The translations under genes were made by a program, and so were the position numbers. Below the pieces are notes generated by a model, which worked only from the letters and a program-made list of their open reading frames with translations, did not search any database and was not told where the DNA came from. Shown one piece after another: positions 17,582 to 26,861 of a stretch of DNA of 45,605 bases. Positions within the stretch are counted from its first letter, which is position 1; each line of letters opens with the position of its first letter. The DNA lies in the NCBI GenBank assembly GCA_002316005.1, contig DCIM01000085.1:1-45605 (forward strand), read 5' to 3'. This stretch comes from Prevotellaceae bacterium UBA1726 (GTDB lineage: Bacteria > Bacteroidota > Bacteroidia > Bacteroidales > Bacteroidaceae).

Positions 17582-20089
17582 ATGGAAAATAAGATTTACG
17601 GTCACTTTGATGATGTGAATCGAGAGTATGTCATTACCGATCCAGCGACTCCGTTCCCTTGGATCAACTACCTTGGTAATGAGGACTTTTTTGGGTTGAT
17701 AAGCAATACTGCTGGTGGTTATGACTTCTATAAGGATGCGAAATTCCGTCGTATCACCCGTTATCGTTACAATGGTGTGCCAATGGACAATGGCGGTCGC
17801 TATTTCTACATCAACGATAATGGAACAGTTTGGAACCCTGGATGGAAACCTTGCAAGACTCCGCTCGACTCGTATGAGTGTCGTCATGGTATGAACTACA
17901 CCCGCATCACTGGTAGTAAGAATGGTGTGAAGGCAAGTGTGTTGTTCTTCGTTCCTTTGAAGACATGGGCAGAAGTACAGAAGGTGACACTCACCAACGA
18001 GAGTACAGAGAAGAAGACTCTGAAATTGTTCTCTTTCGCTGAGTGGTGTCTGTGGAATGCTGCTACAGATATGGAGAACTTCCAACGTAACTGGTCAACC
18101 GGTGAGGTGGAAATTGATACTGCAGACAATAAGACTGTCATCTATCACAAGACAGAATACAAGGAGCGTCGCGACCACTATGCATTCTATGCACTCGCTA
18201 ATGCAAAGGCTGACGGATATGATACTGACCGCGAGACATTCATTGGTCTTTATAATGAATTTGCTGACCCTCAGTGTGTAATGGCTGGAAAGCCAGCCAA
18301 CTCGCTTGCTCACGGTTGGTCTCCAATAGCTTCCCACTATGTCGAGGTAACTCTTCAGCCTGGTGAAAGCAAGGATTATATCTTCCTTCTCGGATATGTA
18401 GAAAATGAGCAGGATGAGAAGTTCTGCAAAGAGGATCTTGCTCGTAAGCAGAATGGTGAACTTATCACCTCGCAGGATTCTGATGTTACATTCGTAAACA
18501 AGACAAAAGCTCGTGCATGCATAGAGAAGTTTGCAACTGTTGAGGCTGTGGATGCTGCTTTTGATGAACTGCATCAGATGTGGGATGACCTTCTGAGTAA
18601 GTTTACCGTTCAGAGTGACGATGACAGAATGAACCGTATGGTGAACATCTGGAATCAGTATCAGTGTATGATTACCTTCAACTTCTCTCGCTCGGCATCG
18701 TTCTTCGAGAGTGGTATTGGTCGTGGTATGGGATTCCGTGATTCAAACCAGGACCTTGTAGGTTTCGTGCATCAGGTACCTTCGCGTGCTCGCCAACGTA
18801 TTATTGATATTGCGTCGACACAGTTCCCTGACGGAGGTTGCTATCATCAGTACCAGCCTCTTACAAAGCGTGGTAACAATGATATCGGCGGTGGATTCAA
18901 TGATGACCCAATGTGGCTTATCTTCGGTACTGTTGCTTATGTAAAGGAGACAGGCGACTTCTCAATCCTTGATGAGATGGTACCATGGGACAACCAACCG
19001 GGTAGTGAAGTGACATTGATGGAGCACTTGCGTATATCTTTCAACCATGTTGTTGAGAATCTGGGTCCTCATGCACTACCACTCATTGGTCGTGCTGACT
19101 GGAACGACTGCTTGAACCTCAACTGTTTCTCTTGGGATCCTAACGAGTCATTCCAGACAACAGAGAACAAGACTGAAGGATCTAAGGCTGAGTCGCTTAT
19201 GATTGCCGGACTTTTCGTACTTTGTGGTAATCAGTATGTAGAGCTCTGCGAGCAACTTGACAAGACAGAAGAGGCTTCGCGTGCGCGTACCTTTATTAAT
19301 AATATGGTAGAGGCTGTGAAGAAACATGGCTGGGATGGAGAATGGTATCTCCGCGCCTATGATTTCTTCGGTAATAAGATTGGTTCGAACGAAAACGAGG
19401 AAGGTAAGATCTTCATTGAGAGTCAGGGATTCTGCACAATGGCAGGTATCGGACTTGAGGACGGTCTTGTTGATAAGGCTCTTGATTCATGCAAGAAATA
19501 CCTCGACTGCGAGCATGGTATGGTATTGAACAACCCTGCATACACTACTTATCATGTGGAGATGGGTGAAATCAGTTCTTACCCTGCAGGATACAAGGAG
19601 AATGCTGGTATCTTCTGTCACAACAATCCTTGGGTAATTATTGGTGAGACTGTTGCCGGACGAGGAAATGACGCCTGGAATCACTATACAAAGATTTGTC
19701 CTGCATGGATAAAGGATCAGGCACTCCATAAGGTGGAACCATATGTTTACTGTCAGATGGTAGCAGGAAAAGATGCAGCAAAACCAGGTGAAGGCAAGAA
19801 CTCTTGGCTTACAGGTACTGCTGCATGGAATTGGATTACCATTACCCAGGCTATTCTTGGTATTAAACCAACATATAACGGTATTCTTATTGAACCATGT
19901 ATCCCTGATACACTAAAGGAATACACAGTATCACGCCAATTCCGTGGTTCTGTATATACTATTCATGTGACAAATCCGAAGGGTTTGCAGAGTGGTAGCG
20001 TGAAGATTGTAATCGATGGTGAAAATATCAATGGTAATGTCATTCCTATGAAGGAAGGAAACCACAATGTTGAGGTAACTATCGAATAA
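17582..20089 (+). CDS. GH94 cellobiose phosphorylase
   Basis: A cytosolic 835-residue phosphorylase, expected to convert cellobiose and phosphate to glucose-1-phosphate and glucose. There is no signal peptide. The N-terminal domain carries the family sequence NYLGNEDFFGLISNTAGGYDF and NPGWKP. The (alpha/alpha)6 barrel includes GIGRGMGFRDSNQDLVGF and the catalytic Asp region GRADWNDCLNLN, matching cellobiose phosphorylases. Length is the family norm. Its place behind mannanase and esterases suggests glucomannan or mixed beta-1,4-glucan breakdown, where cellobiose units are produced. A related GH94 specificity such as cellodextrin is possible. No inner-membrane disaccharide transporter is visible nearby. 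Confidence 0.9.
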   Translation: MENKIYGHFDDVNREYVITDPATPFPWINYLGNEDFFGLISNTAGGYDFYKDAKFRRITRYRYNGVPMDNGGRYFYINDNGTVWNPGWKPCKTPLDSYECRHGMNYTRITGSKNGVKASVLFFVPLKTWAEVQKVTLTNESTEKKTLKLFSFAEWCLWNAATDMENFQRNWSTGEVEIDTADNKTVIYHKTEYKERRDHYAFYALANAKADGYDTDRETFIGLYNEFADPQCVMAGKPANSLAHGWSPIASHYVEVTLQPGESKDYIFLLGYVENEQDEKFCKEDLARKQNGELITSQDSDVTFVNKTKARACIEKFATVEAVDAAFDELHQMWDDLLSKFTVQSDDDRMNRMVNIWNQYQCMITFNFSRSASFFESGIGRGMGFRDSNQDLVGFVHQVPSRARQRIIDIASTQFPDGGCYHQYQPLTKRGNNDIGGGFNDDPMWLIFGTVAYVKETGDFSILDEMVPWDNQPGSEVTLMEHLRISFNHVVENLGPHALPLIGRADWNDCLNLNCFSWDPNESFQTTENKTEGSKAESLMIAGLFVLCGNQYVELCEQLDKTEEASRARTFINNMVEAVKKHGWDGEWYLRAYDFFGNKIGSNENEEGKIFIESQGFCTMAGIGLEDGLVDKALDSCKKYLDCEHGMVLNNPAYTTYHVEMGEISSYPAGYKENAGIFCHNNPWVIIGETVAGRGNDAWNHYTKICPAWIKDQALHKVEPYVYCQMVAGKDAAKPGEGKNSWLTGTAAWNWITITQAILGIKPTYNGILIEPCIPDTLKEYTVSRQFRGSVYTIHVTNPKGLQSGSVKIVIDGENINGNVIPMKEGNHNVEVTIE

Positions 20090-20112
20090 ATAGACAGATA
20101 ATATAGTAGAAG

Positions 20113-20131
20113 TGCGCTTTTCTAAAGTGCA
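20113..20131 (+). terminator. Possible weak terminator or processing hairpin
   Basis: TGCGCTTT (20113-20120) pairs with AAAGTGCA (20124-20131), including one G-T pair, around a TCT loop. There is no T-run, only TATTAATAT, so readthrough into the SusC gene is plausible. Confidence 0.35.
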
Positions 20132-20187
20132 TATTAATATGTATTTGATACAAGGTTACGCCGGTTGGGCAAAATTGTACAATAGTT

Positions 20188-20236
20188 GGATAAAAAAGTT
20201 CACTCTTTATGTCTTAATTGTTGCTAATTTTGCACC
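20188..20236 (+). promoter_or_regulatory. Promoter of the first susCD operon, with A-tract
   Basis: TAATTTTG (20225-20232) followed by CACC is a TAnnTTTG -7 element. A GGATAAAAAAGT block begins at 20188. Both the block and its 49-base span to GCACC match the promoter upstream of 13306. The leader to the ATG at 20338 is about 95 bases. Confidence 0.6.
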
Positions 20237-20244
20237 GACGTATC

Positions 20245-20289
20245 TTGATATCTATCAATCATTATGTGGATAACCACACAAGCGGTGTG
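20245..20289 (+). promoter_or_regulatory. Palindrome and overlapping hairpins in the susC leader
   Basis: TTGATATCTATCAA (20245-20258) is a palindrome near the predicted transcription start and could be an operator. Directly after it, TGTGG (20265-20269) can pair with CCACA (20274-20278), or CACAC (20275-20279) with GTGTG (20285-20289). The two hairpins share bases, so only one can form at a time. Confidence 0.45.
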
Positions 20290-20337
20290 AAATTCTTCTA
20301 ATAATTAACATATAATTAACTAAAAAAACGTAATTGC

Positions 20338-23300
20338 ATGAAGACTGAGAAAATTTTCAGCGTCAAGTTCGCGTTAGTAGCATTGTTTATGCTTTTCTCT
20401 ACAACTATCATGGCACAGACCGTTACTGGTACTGTAACTGATGGTCAGGGTGAAGCCGTAATCGGTGCTACAGTTCGTGAAGTCGGAACTCAGAATGCTA
20501 CTGTTACTGACATTGATGGACATTTCGCCATCAATGCAAGCGACAATGCAACTCTGAGTATCTCTTATGTAGGTTTCCTTCCACAGGAAATCAAGTTGGC
20601 AGGTCGCAAGACTGTAGCCGTTACTCTTTCTGCTGACGACGAAACTCTTGATGAGGTTGTTGTCGTTGGTTATGGTACAATGAAGAAAAAGCTCGTTACT
20701 GGTGCTACAGTACAGGTAAAGGGTGATGAAATTGCAAAGCTCAACACAACAAGTGCTCTTGAGGCAATGGCATCTTCTTCTCCTGGTGTACAGATTACAC
20801 AGTCATCTTCACAGCCAGGTTCTGGTTACAAGGTAACTATCCGTGGTAAGGGTACTATTGGTAACTCTTCTCCTCTTTACGTAATCGATGGTGTTCCTGG
20901 TGGTGATATCAATGGTATCAACCCAGCTGACATTGAGAGCATTGATGTACTCAAGGATGCTGCTTCTGCTGCTATCTACGGTGCTCGTGGTGCTAACGGT
21001 GTAATCCTTGTTACTACAAAGCAGGGTCAGGCAGGTAAGATTGAAGTTAGCTACAACGGTTCTATGGGTTGGGCAAACTGCTACAAGCGTCCTCAGATGC
21101 TTAATGCACAGCAGTTCATGACAATCATGGATGAGTACACTTTCAATAACACAGGCCAGAAGTTGAATTTCTCTGATTTCGTTCCTGAGAGCATCCTCAA
21201 CAAGGTTGCTAATGGTTGGGAAGGTACTGACTGGTGGGGCGCTTTTGAGAATAAGAACGCTCAGCAGCAGAATCACTCTGTAACATTGGCTGGCGGTTCA
21301 GATCGCTCTAAGTTCGCTATGTCTTACACATATACCGATAATGAGGGTATCATGGGTGCAGACAGAGCTTCTTACTACAAGCGTCACACTGTACGTGTAA
21401 ATAGCGATCATGTAATCCTCAAGGCTAAGGATTTCGATGCTATCACAGTCGGTGAGAATGTTTCTGTAGGTTATAGCAAGAGCCACGACCTCGCTGAGGG
21501 CGGTATGTATTGGAGTTACATCCATAGCTTGCTTCAGACTAACCCTCTCGTTCCTATGTATGCTGATGATGGTTCTCTTTACACATGGACAAAGGATGGT
21601 GAGCCTAACGATTGGAACACATATTGGTTCAACAATCCATACGAAGGTCTTGACAAGGGTGGTTTCAACTCTATGGCAGAGAGCCGCAACCTTAATGTAA
21701 ATGCAACAGCATTCCTCACAATCCAGCCAATTAAGGGCTTGGTATGGCGTACCCAGTTCAACTACTCTTGGGGTTCAGGCGCATATCGTTCATATGGTGA
21801 GCCACGTTCTCCTTCTGCAGGTTCTGGTACAGTAACAACTTATAGTGTTAGCCAGAGCGCATGGATGAGTTCTAACTGGTCAGTTGAGAATACTCTTACA
21901 TATGATCTTCCTATTATTGCAGGTAACAAGTTCAACATCATGGTTGGTCAGTCTTTCCAGAGCTCAGCTTGGGGAACAAACCTTAGTGGTTCGAACTCTG
22001 TAACTGCAGGTTCACAGTATGCAACTCTTAAGGACTGGAATTCTGCTTACTTGAAGAACTTCAGCACAGACCTCAGCAACGCTACATTGAGCGGTAATCC
22101 AAATGATGAGGAGTACCTCGCTTCTTGGTTCGGTCGTTTGAACTGGGACTATAAGGAGAAGTATATGGCTACTGTAACTGTTCGTTATGATGGTTCTTCT
22201 ATCTTTAATAAGGGTAAGCGTTGGGGTATGTTCCCATCTGTATCTGCAGGTTGGGTTGTTACCAACGAAAACTTTATGCAGAGCACACGCAGCTGGCTGG
22301 ACTTCTTGAAGATCCGTGCATCTTGGGGTCAGAATGGTAACAACTCTATCGCTAAGTATCAGTATCTTGCTACAATTGCTCAGTCTGGTGCTAATGGTGA
22401 TACAGGTTATAAGTTCAGCGATGATTACGATGTTACTTTGAATGGTACACCAAATACAGGTGCTTATGCAAACATCGTACCAAACCCAGACGTAACATGG
22501 GAGACTTCTGAGCAGCTTGACCTCGGTTTCGACGCTCGTTTCCTCCGCAGCCGTCTCGGTGTAAACTTCGACTGGTACAAGAAGACTACAAAGGACTGGC
22601 TCATCGTAGCTCCTCGTATCGCTATTGAGGGTACAAACCCAGCTTATATCAATGGTGGTGACGTTCAGAATACTGGTTTTGAGCTTGCTCTTTCTTGGAA
22701 CGACAATATTGGTAAGGACTTCTCTTACAACATCAGCGTAAATGGTGCTACTAATAAGAATAAGGTAACACGTATCGCTAACGAGAATGGTTACATCAAT
22801 GGTACTACAGGTGTCCTCTCACAGGGTACAGAGTACATCTATCGTGCTGAAGTAGGCAAACCAATTGGTTACTTCTATGGTATGTCTTACAGCGGTATCT
22901 GGCAGAACCAGGAGCAGATTGATGCTGCACGTGCTGCAGGTCAGGCAGTTCTTGACGGTGCACAGCCAGGTGACTGTATCTGGGATGACTACAATGGTGA
23001 TGGTATTATCACATACGCAGAAGGCAAAGATTGTGACCGCCATGAAATTGGTAACCCTAACCCAGATGTAACTCTTGGTGTTAACCTTGGTTTGAACTGG
23101 AAGGGTCTTGACTTCTCTGTAAACGGTGCTGGTGCATTCGGTATGCAGATCATGCGTTCTTACCGTTCATTCTCTGACTCATACTGGCACAACTACGATA
23201 CTACAATCTTCAACCGCTGGTATGGTGAGGGTACATCAAATACTCAGCCACGTATCTCAGGTACTGGTCACCCAAATACAAACTATGTATCTACACGCTA

Positions 23301-23955
23301 CATGGAGAATGCTGACTACTTCAAGATTAAGGCTGTTACTCTCGGTTATGATGTTGCTCGCGTATGGAAGAATTCTCCATTCAGCCAGCTCCGCGTTTAC
23401 GTTCAGGCACAGAACCTCTATACATTCACAGGTTACACAGGTCTTGACCCAGAAGTTGGTAATACCGGTGGTGCTGATCCTTGGGCATCAGGTATCGACC
23501 TCGGTCTCTACCCACCTTCACGCACATATCTCGTAGGTGTTAACATCAAGTTCGCTGACAAGAAGACAAAGGCTCCTGTAGCAGCTACTACACAGTATGT
23601 TGACCGCGTTGTGGAGAAGGTTGTTGAGAAGCCAGTTGAGAAGATCGTTGAAAAGGTTGTTACTAAGGAAGTTAAGGCTGTTGAGAACCAGACTTATGTT
23701 GTAACATTCCCTGTTAACTCTTCTGAGATCCAGAACACTGCTGAGCTCGCAGGTATCGAGAAGGGACAGACCGTAGAGGTTGTTGCTTACTCTTCACCAG
23801 AGGGTAACGCTGATGCTAACCAGGCTCTTTCACAGAAGCGTGCTGACGCAGTTGCTAAGTACCTCCAGGATAAGGGTGTTAATGTAACACGTGTAACTGC
23901 TAAGGGTGCTGATACTGAACATGCTAACCGTATTGCTATCGTTACATTGAAGTAA
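20338..23955 (+). CDS. SusC-like TonB-dependent transporter with C-terminal OmpA-like domain
   Basis: A 1205-residue outer-membrane importer for oligosaccharides, partner of the SusD that follows 33 bases later. In order: signal peptide (about 1-26, ending IMAQ), carboxypeptidase-regulatory-like domain (VTGTVTDGQGEAVIGATV), TonB-box/plug region (LDEVVVVGYGTM, then GARGANGVILVTTKQGQ), and a 22-strand-type barrel. The barrel ends at F1072 in YLVGVNIKF, where ordinary SusC proteins stop. Here 133 more residues follow: a VEK-repeat linker (about 1083-1112) and an OmpA C-terminal-like domain with YSSPEGNADANQALSQKRAD. Barrel topology puts this tail in the periplasm, where it could bind peptidoglycan. 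The reading frame is open throughout. Import substrate is inferred from neighbours. Confidence 0.92.
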   Translation: MKTEKIFSVKFALVALFMLFSTTIMAQTVTGTVTDGQGEAVIGATVREVGTQNATVTDIDGHFAINASDNATLSISYVGFLPQEIKLAGRKTVAVTLSADDETLDEVVVVGYGTMKKKLVTGATVQVKGDEIAKLNTTSALEAMASSSPGVQITQSSSQPGSGYKVTIRGKGTIGNSSPLYVIDGVPGGDINGINPADIESIDVLKDAASAAIYGARGANGVILVTTKQGQAGKIEVSYNGSMGWANCYKRPQMLNAQQFMTIMDEYTFNNTGQKLNFSDFVPESILNKVANGWEGTDWWGAFENKNAQQQNHSVTLAGGSDRSKFAMSYTYTDNEGIMGADRASYYKRHTVRVNSDHVILKAKDFDAITVGENVSVGYSKSHDLAEGGMYWSYIHSLLQTNPLVPMYADDGSLYTWTKDGEPNDWNTYWFNNPYEGLDKGGFNSMAESRNLNVNATAFLTIQPIKGLVWRTQFNYSWGSGAYRSYGEPRSPSAGSGTVTTYSVSQSAWMSSNWSVENTLTYDLPIIAGNKFNIMVGQSFQSSAWGTNLSGSNSVTAGSQYATLKDWNSAYLKNFSTDLSNATLSGNPNDEEYLASWFGRLNWDYKEKYMATVTVRYDGSSIFNKGKRWGMFPSVSAGWVVTNENFMQSTRSWLDFLKIRASWGQNGNNSIAKYQYLATIAQSGANGDTGYKFSDDYDVTLNGTPNTGAYANIVPNPDVTWETSEQLDLGFDARFLRSRLGVNFDWYKKTTKDWLIVAPRIAIEGTNPAYINGGDVQNTGFELALSWNDNIGKDFSYNISVNGATNKNKVTRIANENGYINGTTGVLSQGTEYIYRAEVGKPIGYFYGMSYSGIWQNQEQIDAARAAGQAVLDGAQPGDCIWDDYNGDGIITYAEGKDCDRHEIGNPNPDVTLGVNLGLNWKGLDFSVNGAGAFGMQIMRSYRSFSDSYWHNYDTTIFNRWYGEGTSNTQPRISGTGHPNTNYVSTRYMENADYFKIKAVTLGYDVARVWKNSPFSQLRVYVQAQNLYTFTGYTGLDPEVGNTGGADPWASGIDLGLYPPSRTYLVGVNIKFADKKTKAPVAATTQYVDRVVEKVVEKPVEKIVEKVVTKEVKAVENQTYVVTFPVNSSEIQNTAELAGIEKGQTVEVVAYSSPEGNADANQALSQKRADAVAKYLQDKGVNVTRVTAKGADTEHANRIAIVTLK

Positions 23956-23988
23956 ATCACACTTAGTAAATAAATAAGGAATAAAAAT

Positions 23989-25893
23989 ATGAAAAAATAT
24001 ATTTATTTAGCATTAGTTGTTTGTTCAGCAACAATGTTTACAGCCTGTGATGACATGTTGGATACAGATCCACGTGTTACTGATGCAACCTCGGCTACTT
24101 TCCCTGGCAAGATTGCTGACGTTGAGGCTTTGAATACTGCAACCTATAGTATCATGAATACAATGGGTGGTGGTGATGCAGATACACAGCACCCTTGGTA
24201 CTGGTGGGAGATTATGTCTGACAACTGCTATGGTTCTGGTGGTTTGCAGGATAACAAGGTAAAGGCAATGCACCACCTTGTTACTATGAACTCTAACCAG
24301 TATGAGCAGCCATTCGTACTCCTTTATGGTGGTATCAACCGTGCTAATACTCTGCTTGAGACAATCGACAATATTGATTGGACTGGTAATGAAGCAAAGC
24401 ATGATCAGCTCCTTGGTGAAGGTTTCTTCATGCGTGGTTTCTACACGCTCTTGCTCACTCAGATGTATGGTGATGTGCCATTGATTACTTCTACTGTTAT
24501 CACCGATGAAATGAGACAGCAGGTAAGTGCTGAGGAAGTTATCTATCCACAGATTCTTTCTGACTTCACTTCTGCAATCCGACTCATGGGCACAGAAAAG
24601 AGTTCTGGTCATGCTAACAGATTCGTTGCAGAGGCTTTTGCTGCTCGTGCATATATGTTCTGGGCAGGTTTCTATAAGGGCGTAAAGGAACTCGCTACAG
24701 GTAATGTAGCAATCCCTCTCGTTGAGCAGGCAGGCTGTGACGGTGGTAATATGGATAAGGAAACTGTCAAGATGTACCTTGTTGATGTAATCACAGCAGG
24801 TGGTTATAAGCTTCTTGAGGACTTCCGTTCACTCTGGCAGTATTCAAACTCATATGTTTACGATGAAACACAGCAGGCTCTTGCAACTGGTCAGGGCCAT
24901 GCTTATAGGTTTATCGCTGACATGAAGCGTGAGAACTGCTTCGACCAGCCTGGTATGGGTAATGGTAACGATGAGGAACTCTTCGGTATTCAGTTCATGA
25001 ATGCTTCTCGTTGGGGTATTAATGGCGATACTGATAATGGTGGTACTTATTCTACTGCTCGTATGTATTGCAACTACCTCTCTTGTTTCTGGGCTCTCCG
25101 TGTAAACGGTACTAACGGTAACCGCGACAAAACTTACCCATTCACACAGGGTTGGGGTCAGGGTACTCCTTCATGCAATATCTGGGATGATTGGACAATG
25201 GCTGAGCAGGATGGTGGATACACAGATATCCGTAAACTTGGCTCTTTGATCGATGGTTTCTCTGATGGTAAGGAAATCGAATATGACTTTGTAAAGGACT
25301 GTTGTGAGGCATCAGGTCTTGGTGTTAAGAAGTACAATGGCGTTACTACCGATGCTATGACAGGTGATACACCTTGGTGGCACCAGGCTGGTGGTGAAGA
25401 TTTCAAGGGTACTCTTGATAACCCAATGCAGGGTGAGCACTTCGAGGACTTCTATCTCATGCGTTATGCAGACGTTCTCCTTATGATGACAGAGCTCACA
25501 GGTGATGCTCAGTACATGAACCAAGTTCAGAAGCGTGCTGGTGTTCCTGAGACTCCTTACTCTCTGAAGGCTGTTCAGGATGAGCGTCGTTGGGAGTTCG
25601 CATTTGAGGGAATTCGTTTCAACGATATGCGTCGTTGGTCTGGTAAGGATGGTGGTGAGTCTTGCTACGCTGCTAAGGCTCTTCAGGCTCAGAACGGTAA
25701 GCAGATTGCCGTTAAGGGTCCTGCAAGACGTCCAATGACTCACATGACTTGCTCTTGGGCAAAGCGCTATGCTGAGACAAATGGTTTCTTGGCTAAGCCA
25801 CAGTCACAGATCACTTTGATGAATGGTGCTCTGATTCAGAACCCAGGTTGGGATGGCTCACCTGAGACTCAGTACGTAGACCTCTATAATTAA
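23989..25893 (+). CDS. SusD/RagB-family glycan-binding lipoprotein
   Basis: A 634-residue surface lipoprotein (lipobox FTAC, C20) that caps the SusC channel and captures oligosaccharides. The N-terminal CDDMLDTDPRV, the TPR-like helices with AFAARAYMFWAGFYKGVKEL, and the C-terminal VQDERRWEFAFEGIRFNDMRRW are typical of SusD/RagB. The last is the family's most conserved block. The C-terminus (NPGWDGSPETQYVDLYN) is also typical. It sits 33 bases after the SusC gene and 20 before the next lipoprotein. Specificity cannot be read from sequence. Confidence 0.95.
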   Translation: MKKYIYLALVVCSATMFTACDDMLDTDPRVTDATSATFPGKIADVEALNTATYSIMNTMGGGDADTQHPWYWWEIMSDNCYGSGGLQDNKVKAMHHLVTMNSNQYEQPFVLLYGGINRANTLLETIDNIDWTGNEAKHDQLLGEGFFMRGFYTLLLTQMYGDVPLITSTVITDEMRQQVSAEEVIYPQILSDFTSAIRLMGTEKSSGHANRFVAEAFAARAYMFWAGFYKGVKELATGNVAIPLVEQAGCDGGNMDKETVKMYLVDVITAGGYKLLEDFRSLWQYSNSYVYDETQQALATGQGHAYRFIADMKRENCFDQPGMGNGNDEELFGIQFMNASRWGINGDTDNGGTYSTARMYCNYLSCFWALRVNGTNGNRDKTYPFTQGWGQGTPSCNIWDDWTMAEQDGGYTDIRKLGSLIDGFSDGKEIEYDFVKDCCEASGLGVKKYNGVTTDAMTGDTPWWHQAGGEDFKGTLDNPMQGEHFEDFYLMRYADVLLMMTELTGDAQYMNQVQKRAGVPETPYSLKAVQDERRWEFAFEGIRFNDMRRWSGKDGGESCYAAKALQAQNGKQIAVKGPARRPMTHMTCSWAKRYAETNGFLAKPQSQITLMNGALIQNPGWDGSPETQYVDLYN

Positions 25894-25913
25894 TTTAATA
25901 ATTAGAAATCAAT

Positions 25914-26672
25914 ATGAAAAAGATATTTTTGCTTTTTGCAGCAGTAAGTGTGCTTTTCGCTTGCGATCCTATTTCTGAGGATATCAAGAACGGCGGACAT
26001 ATCACTGCTGATGAGCTTAAGGCTATGTCTTCAGTTACTGTTGACAAGGCTGAGAATGGCCAGAATGGTAATGTTGTTACCTGTACTACCTCTGCTCCTG
26101 TTAATGCATACTGGAATGTTGGTGGTAAAGAATTCTTTAGCAACTACGCATGGAAAAAGATGAAGGTTGGTGAGTATGTAGTTAAACTTACTGGTCTTTG
26201 TGCTGATGGTACTGTTGTCACAGCTGAATACCCAATTAAGTGTGAGGTTATCACCAACAAGCTTCAGAAGTATGTTATCTATGGTCATCCAGAAGATGAT
26301 GATATTCTTGTTCAGGACGGTATTGATGGTGATCCATTCACTCCAGCTGCTTGGGATGCTTCTGCTATGCGTTTTTCTGCCAATGAGGGCCAGCATTTCC
26401 CATTCCTTTCTGATGATATTTACTGGGGTTTCAAGACTCTTGTTATGGACGCTTCAAATGCTGAGCCAGGCAACCAGATGAGTATCATGAACGGTTGGTG
26501 GAGCGCTTGGTACGCAGAGGGCATTGAGATCGTAGACGGTCCTAATGAGATTCAGATTACAGAGGATATTGCTAAGGACTGTGCTCGTGGTAACAATGGT
26601 GGCGGTAAGGACCTCCAGTTCATGTTCAAGAGCGGTACAGCTCAGATCAACTCTGTTTACTACGAGGAATAA
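25914..26672 (+). CDS. Surface glycan-binding protein-like lipoprotein (SusE/F position)
   Basis: A 252-residue predicted lipoprotein (lipobox LFAC, C17) in the place usually held by surface glycan-binding proteins. An N-terminal PKD/Ig-like domain (about 35-120, with VTCTTSAPVNAYWNVGGKEF) is followed by a C-terminal beta-rich module (about 130-252). That module ends NEIQITEDIAKDCA...LQFMFKSGTAQINSVYY. The end resembles the last strands of the modules in the 39816 lipoprotein and the 41235 endoglucanase. Last gene of the first SusCD operon, followed by a strong terminator. A binding role is inferred from position and architecture. Confidence 0.72.
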   Translation: MKKIFLLFAAVSVLFACDPISEDIKNGGHITADELKAMSSVTVDKAENGQNGNVVTCTTSAPVNAYWNVGGKEFFSNYAWKKMKVGEYVVKLTGLCADGTVVTAEYPIKCEVITNKLQKYVIYGHPEDDDILVQDGIDGDPFTPAAWDASAMRFSANEGQHFPFLSDDIYWGFKTLVMDASNAEPGNQMSIMNGWWSAWYAEGIEIVDGPNEIQITEDIAKDCARGNNGGGKDLQFMFKSGTAQINSVYYEE

Positions 26673-26697
26673 TATTCCCTGTTAGAATAACGTATTT

Positions 26698-26725
26698 AGG
26701 GTTGGCTCGAAAGAGTCAACCCTTT
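26698..26725 (+). terminator. Strong terminator of the first susCD operon
   Basis: An 11-bp stem (AGGGTTGGCTC at 26698-26708 with GAGTCAACCCT at 26713-26723, one G-T pair) has a GAAA tetraloop and a T-rich tail. It separates the SusCD operon from the membrane-protein genes that follow. Confidence 0.9.
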
Positions 26726-26816
26726 ATTATTATGTGTTGGTACTATATATTCTTCAAATTTTATTTGAAATCACCAAAAAAATGGTCTATAATTAGCATA
26801 ACAGCAAAAAAATAGT

Positions 26817-26824
26817 TAACTTTG
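26817..26824 (+). promoter_or_regulatory. -7 element for the membrane-protein/propeller cluster
   Basis: TAACTTTG fits TAnnTTTG. A seven-A tract at 26776-26782 lies 35-41 bases upstream. The ATG at 26862 is 38 bases downstream. The cluster is thus probably expressed separately from the SusCD operon. Confidence 0.55.
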
Positions 26825-26861
26825 TGTCATTATCTTGAACTTTGAAAAAAATACTAAATAA

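Noticed and set aside
20338..23955. SusC-OmpA join as an assembly or frameshift artefact
   Set aside because: The frame is continuous, the linker is of the type used before OmpA domains, and codon use does not change at the junction. Reads would still be needed for proof.
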